NCBI RefSeq assembly: GCF_003391135.1
Contig: NZ_CP031455.1
Span: forward strand, 5,874,001 to 5,938,000
DNA from: Streptoverticillium olivoreticuli subsp. olivoreticuli
GTDB taxonomy: Bacteria; Actinomycetota; Actinomycetes; Streptomycetales; Streptomycetaceae
Length of the DNA: 64,000 nucleotides
Direction of reading: 5' to 3'
A model generated the notes under the pieces. That model searched no databases. It saw only the letters and a program-made list of their open reading frames with translations, and had not been told where the DNA came from. Below, piece by piece: positions 60,924 to 64,000 of the stretch. How positions within the stretch are numbered: the stretch's first letter is position 1; each line of letters opens with the position of its first letter. The translations under genes were made by a program, and so were the position numbers.

Positions 60924-61529
60924 ATGACACACAAAGCCGACTTCTACTTCGACCCCATCTGCCCCTTCGCCTGGATCACCTCCCGCTGGATCCTCGAGGT
61001 GGAGCGCCACCGCGATCTCGATCTGCGGTTCCGCGTCATGAGCCTGTCCGTCCTCAACGAGGGCCGCGCCGACCTTCCCGAGCGGTACCAGCGGCTGTTC
61101 GACGTGGGCTGGGGGCCGGTGCGGGTGTGCATCGCCGCGGCGCGCGAGCACGGGGAGCACGTACTGCGCGATCTGTACACCGCCCTCGGCACGCGCATCC
61201 ACGACGCCGACCGCGAGGTCTCCGACGCCCTCATCCGGGAGGCGCTGGCCGAGGCCGGCCTTCCGGAGGCGCTGGCCGACGCGGCGCACACCACGGAGTA
61301 CGACGAGGAACTGCGCAAGAGCCACCACGAGGGCATGGACCCGGTCGGCGAGGACGTCGGCACCCCCACCTTGCACGTCGACGGTGTCGCGTTCTTCGGC
61401 CCGGTCCTGAACGCGATACCGCGCGGAGAGGAAGCCGCCCGGATCTTCGACGGCGTACGACTGCTGGCCGGCAACCCGCACTTCTTCGAGCTCAAGCGCA
61501 CTCGCACGGGCGGTCTGGACTTCAGCTGA
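60924..61529 (+). CDS. DsbA-fold protein, Rv2466c-like, without resolving cysteine
   Basis: A 201-residue thioredoxin-fold protein close to the mycothiol-dependent nitroreductase Rv2466c. DFYFDPICPFAWITSRWILEVE matches the family start, but the active site reads CPFA where Rv2466c has CPWC. Only the nucleophilic cysteine remains. MSLSVLNEGRADLPERYQ and WGPVRVCIAAAREHGEHVLRDLYTALGTRIH are family segments. A one-cysteine mechanism with mycothiol is possible. The start is ATG 60924 or ATG 60918. Confidence 0.85.
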   Translation: MTHKADFYFDPICPFAWITSRWILEVERHRDLDLRFRVMSLSVLNEGRADLPERYQRLFDVGWGPVRVCIAAAREHGEHVLRDLYTALGTRIHDADREVSDALIREALAEAGLPEALADAAHTTEYDEELRKSHHEGMDPVGEDVGTPTLHVDGVAFFGPVLNAIPRGEEAARIFDGVRLLAGNPHFFELKRTRTGGLDFS

Positions 61530-61585
61530 CGCACTCACGGTCCCACCGCGAAGGGGGCGTCTTGGGGGCCGGAGCGCACCTCTGC

Positions 61586-63085
61586 TCAGTGGCGCGGCTC
61601 CGCTGAACAGAACGCGTCCGCACCCGGCCGCTCACCCCGTACCAGGAACTTCGTCACCGCCCGGTCCCCGCACGCGTTCCCGTTGTCCAGATACACCCCG
61701 TGTCCACCCGCGTCCACCGTCACCATCCGAGCCCGCTCCCCGAACGCGGCGCGCATCTTGAGTGCCCCCCTGTACGGCGTCGACGGGTCGCGCAGGTTCT
61801 GGATCATGAGGACGTTGGACGGGCCGTTCGGTGTGATGCGGGTCGGCTTGTCGGCCGAGGGCGTCTTCCAGAAGGCGCAGGGGAGGATGCCCGCCGGCAT
61901 GCCCGCCGTGAGGGGGTGGCGGGCGCGGTCGGTGGCGACGGCGCGGGCGTACGAGGGGATCGAGCGCGGCCAGGTGCCGACGTCGTTGCACACGACACCG
62001 GCGAAGACGGCCGCGTCGGACTGCGACAGGGGCTGGGGCGCCGGGTCTGCGACGGTCAGCGGGCCGGTCCCCGTGCGGGCGGCGCGGATCAGGTCGGCGA
62101 GGCGGGGGAAATCCGCGTCGGAGTAGAGGCTGTTCTGCATGACCTGCCGCAGGAGGTTGCCGGTCAGCTCGTGCCCGGTGTCGGCGAACTCGCGCGGCTC
62201 GCGGTCCAGCCCGGCCGCCAGCGCGAGGAACATCGGCCGCACGTCCGCCGCCTTCGCGGCCAGCCGCTGATCGCCGCGCGCCGGGTCGGCCGCCCACTCG
62301 GCGAAGTCGGGGAAGCGGTCGTCGGCGGCGCCCGACATGTTCGCGAGCCAGCCGCGCTCCACCCGCTCCGGGTCGGGGTCGCCGCTGCTGTCGAGCACCC
62401 AACGGTCGGTGTGCTGCGGGAACTTCTGCGCGTACACGGCACCCACGTACGTACCGTACGAAACGCCCAAGGCCGACAGCTTCTCCTCGCCCAGCGCCTG
62501 CCGGAAGCGGTCGAGGTCGCGGACCTCGTTGGCCGTGGAGAGGCTGCGTACGAGCGCGCCGCCGTTGCGGGCGCACGCGTCGGCGACCCGGCGCGCGCGG
62601 GCGACGTTGGCGCTGATGTCGCCGTCGGGCCCGGGCCAGGGGCGGAGGTTGACCGGCCGCCGGTCGTCGTCGGAGATGCCGCAGTCGGCCTGGGTGCTGC
62701 CGCCGACGCCGCGCGGGTCGAGCCCGACGATGTCGTACGCGCCGCCGGTCTCCTTGCGCAGCTGCGCACCCCTGCGGGCCACCTCCTCCCGCCCGGAGCC
62801 GCCCGGTCCGCCGGGTATCAGCAGCAGCGTGCCGCGCCGGGCCTCCGGGTGGTCGCTGCGCAGCCGGGACACGGCGATGTCGACAGTCGGCCCGCCGGGA
62901 CGGCTGTAGTCCAACGGCATGGGAAGGACGGCGCACTCGCGCCCGTCCTTCTCCGCGCAGGGCTGCCAGGTGAGCCGCGGCGCCTTCGCGGTGGGCGTGG
63001 CGGCGTGGGTGGGAGCGGTCAGAGTGGCGGCGCAGGCGGCGGCGGAGAGGGTGGTCAGGAGGGCTTTACGTGTCAACGGTCGCAT
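61586..63085 (-). CDS. secreted tripeptidyl aminopeptidase-type hydrolase
   Basis: A 499-residue exported serine peptidase of the TAP/SlpD type that removes peptides from free N-termini. The signal peptide ends near THAATPTA (about 29-34). The triad is S209 (GVSYGTYVG), D433 (LRDPSTPY) and H462 (AGGHGVYLDN). The oxyanion segment is IPGGPGGSG, and DIVGLDPRGVGGS is a family signature. The C-terminal TAP-like domain holds paired cysteines (NACGD and FCSAEPRH). The start at 63085 gives a complete signal sequence. Confidence 0.93.
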   Translation of the reverse strand: MRPLTRKALLTTLSAAACAATLTAPTHAATPTAKAPRLTWQPCAEKDGRECAVLPMPLDYSRPGGPTVDIAVSRLRSDHPEARRGTLLLIPGGPGGSGREEVARRGAQLRKETGGAYDIVGLDPRGVGGSTQADCGISDDDRRPVNLRPWPGPDGDISANVARARRVADACARNGGALVRSLSTANEVRDLDRFRQALGEEKLSALGVSYGTYVGAVYAQKFPQHTDRWVLDSSGDPDPERVERGWLANMSGAADDRFPDFAEWAADPARGDQRLAAKAADVRPMFLALAAGLDREPREFADTGHELTGNLLRQVMQNSLYSDADFPRLADLIRAARTGTGPLTVADPAPQPLSQSDAAVFAGVVCNDVGTWPRSIPSYARAVATDRARHPLTAGMPAGILPCAFWKTPSADKPTRITPNGPSNVLMIQNLRDPSTPYRGALKMRAAFGERARMVTVDAGGHGVYLDNGNACGDRAVTKFLVRGERPGADAFCSAEPRH

Positions 63086-63135
63086 GGGGTAAGGGTGATG
63101 CGGGCGGGGCCCGCCTGCCCATCCGGCCAGCCGTT

Positions 63136-63169
63136 CCTTGAAGGGTGGGGATAACCCCCTCCTTTCAGG
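63136..63169 (-). terminator. imperfect hairpin at the amidase 3' end
   Basis: CCTTGAAGGGTGGGG-ATAA-CCCCCTCCTTTCAGG pairs with a few mismatches and overlaps the amidase stop codon. It is a likely terminator before the TAP gene on the same strand. Confidence 0.5.
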
Positions 63170-64000
63170 CCTGCCCGGCTTCGCGGAGCCCCGGGGCTGT
63201 GCCCGCGGGCCACCTCTCGAACCATCGCTGATCCGCTTCGAGTTGCGCCGCCAGTGAGATCAGCAGCGGCTCGCTCGACTCCGGTCCGAGCAGCTGCGCG
63301 CCCATCGGCAGGCCCTCGTCCGTGAGGCCCGCCGGTACGCTGATCCCCGGCCACCCCAGCACGTTCCACGGCCACGCGTACGGGCACGCGCCGATCATCG
63401 CCTCGTCCGTGTGCCGGGTGGAGAGGCCGTCCAGTGCGCCGATCCGCAGGGGCGGTACGGCCGTTGTCGGCGTCAGGAGCACGTCGAAGCGCCCGAAGAG
63501 CTCGCCGACCCGGCGGCGCAGCGGGCCCTCCGCCGCCCGCGCGGCCCGCAGGAGGGGGCCGCCGAGCAGCCGCCCGTTCCGCGCGTTCGCGTTCGTACGG
63601 GGGTCGAGGAGCGTCCGGTCGGGGGCCCGCTCCGCCCAGTCGCGGATCCCGGCCATCGAGCGCGGTACGAAGGTGAGCCCGATCGGTCCGTAGCGCGGCT
63701 CCGCCTCGACCACCTCGTGGCCCAGCGCCGCCAGCCGCTCGGCGATCCGCAGGGTCGCGGACCGTACGGCCGGGTCCAGCCACTGCCGGGCCACGGCGTA
63801 CGCGGGCCGGAAGGACAGCGCGATCCGCAGCCGCCGCGGTTCCCGGCCCGCCGCCGCGAGCAGGTCGACGGCGGGCGGCCGGTGCAGGTCGCCGCGGTGC
63901 GAACCGCTCACCACGTGCAGCAGCAGCGCCGCGTCCGCGACCGTACGGGCCAGCGGGCCGTGACAGGTGATGCCGTGGAAGGACTCCGGCTCCGGCCAGG
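63165..64000 (-). CDS. amidase, C-terminal part (cut by window end)
   Basis: The last about 278 residues of an amidase-signature-family enzyme; the start lies beyond 64000. Reading in from the edge gives GITCHGPLARTVADAALLLHVV, the conserved stretch after the Ser-Ser-Lys core. The end contains DVLLTPTTAVPPLRIG, then WPWNVLGWPGISVPAGLTDEG and PMGAQLLGPESSEP. The catalytic Lys and serines are outside the window, so activity cannot be judged. The substrate is unknown. An internal GTG near 63914 is not the true start. Confidence 0.9.
   Translation of the reverse strand, partial: WPEPESFHGITCHGPLARTVADAALLLHVVSGSHRGDLHRPPAVDLLAAAGREPRRLRIALSFRPAYAVARQWLDPAVRSATLRIAERLAALGHEVVEAEPRYGPIGLTFVPRSMAGIRDWAERAPDRTLLDPRTNANARNGRLLGGPLLRAARAAEGPLRRRVGELFGRFDVLLTPTTAVPPLRIGALDGLSTRHTDEAMIGACPYAWPWNVLGWPGISVPAGLTDEGLPMGAQLLGPESSEPLLISLAAQLEADQRWFERWPAGTAPGLREAGQA

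Overview
The window is a piece of a Streptomyces chromosome. GC content is very high with G/C third codon positions, spacers are short, ATGA/GTGA start-stop overlaps are frequent, GTG starts are common, and the family content is typical of the genus (Scr1-type XRE/DUF397 pair, SCO4848-type membrane protein, DUF3017, DUF5753, ALF repeats). From memory, the gene order from purN to the acyl-CoA mutase resembles the S. coelicolor SCO4813-SCO4869 region, so about the first 47 kb reads as conserved core. No tRNA, rRNA, CRISPR array, transposase or integrase was seen.

Core part (1-47.4 kb). purN-purH (late purine synthesis) is followed by an RDD membrane protein on the other strand, folD-DUF3017, a dimeric-type NADP isocitrate dehydrogenase, an XRE/DUF2690 membrane regulator and mdh. 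Next comes a three-gene operon of membrane and soluble proteins (8980-11957); two of its products share a glycine-rich GGAVA motif. A complete choline-to-glycine-betaine module follows: betB, betA and an OpuA-type ABC importer with a fused double permease (12166-19512). After that come a divergent AhpD-like/MocR pair, an EamA transporter, a lipoprotein/glutathionylspermidine-synthase-like pair, an aminotransferase of the ornithine type, trpS, a 2'-5' RNA ligase-like protein, YihY, a DD-carboxypeptidase, a solute-binding lipoprotein, a hydrolase, sdhCDAB, an OHCU decarboxylase-like protein, a GH20 hexosaminidase, a GT4 glycosyltransferase, a DUF4328 protein, an ECF sigma factor with a membrane partner, and a B12-domain-less acyl-CoA mutase.

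Accessory part (47.4-64 kb). This begins with a scrambled, partly duplicated patch: a collapsed response-regulator remnant, one intact and one truncated Uma2 gene, two small zinc-motif genes and repeated short blocks. It continues with small secreted proteins and an Scr1-like XRE/DUF397 pair. At 54.5-56.9 kb lies a compact lasso-peptide locus: a 44-residue precursor, an asparagine-synthetase-like cyclase and a transglutaminase-like leader peptidase. It lacks a visible RRE (B1) gene and a transporter. Then come a secreted protein with three internal repeats, an ALF-repeat protein, a rhomboid-like protein, a four-EF-hand protein, a Rv2466c-like thioredoxin-fold protein without its second cysteine, a secreted TAP-type peptidase and the 3' part of an amidase gene cut by the window end.

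Most likely to be new: the lasso peptide and its incomplete maturation set, the GGAVA-motif operon, and the three-repeat secreted protein directly downstream of the lasso genes. A family of intergenic palindromic repeats recurs at four places (about 7.55, 21.65, 39.0 and 41.5 kb).
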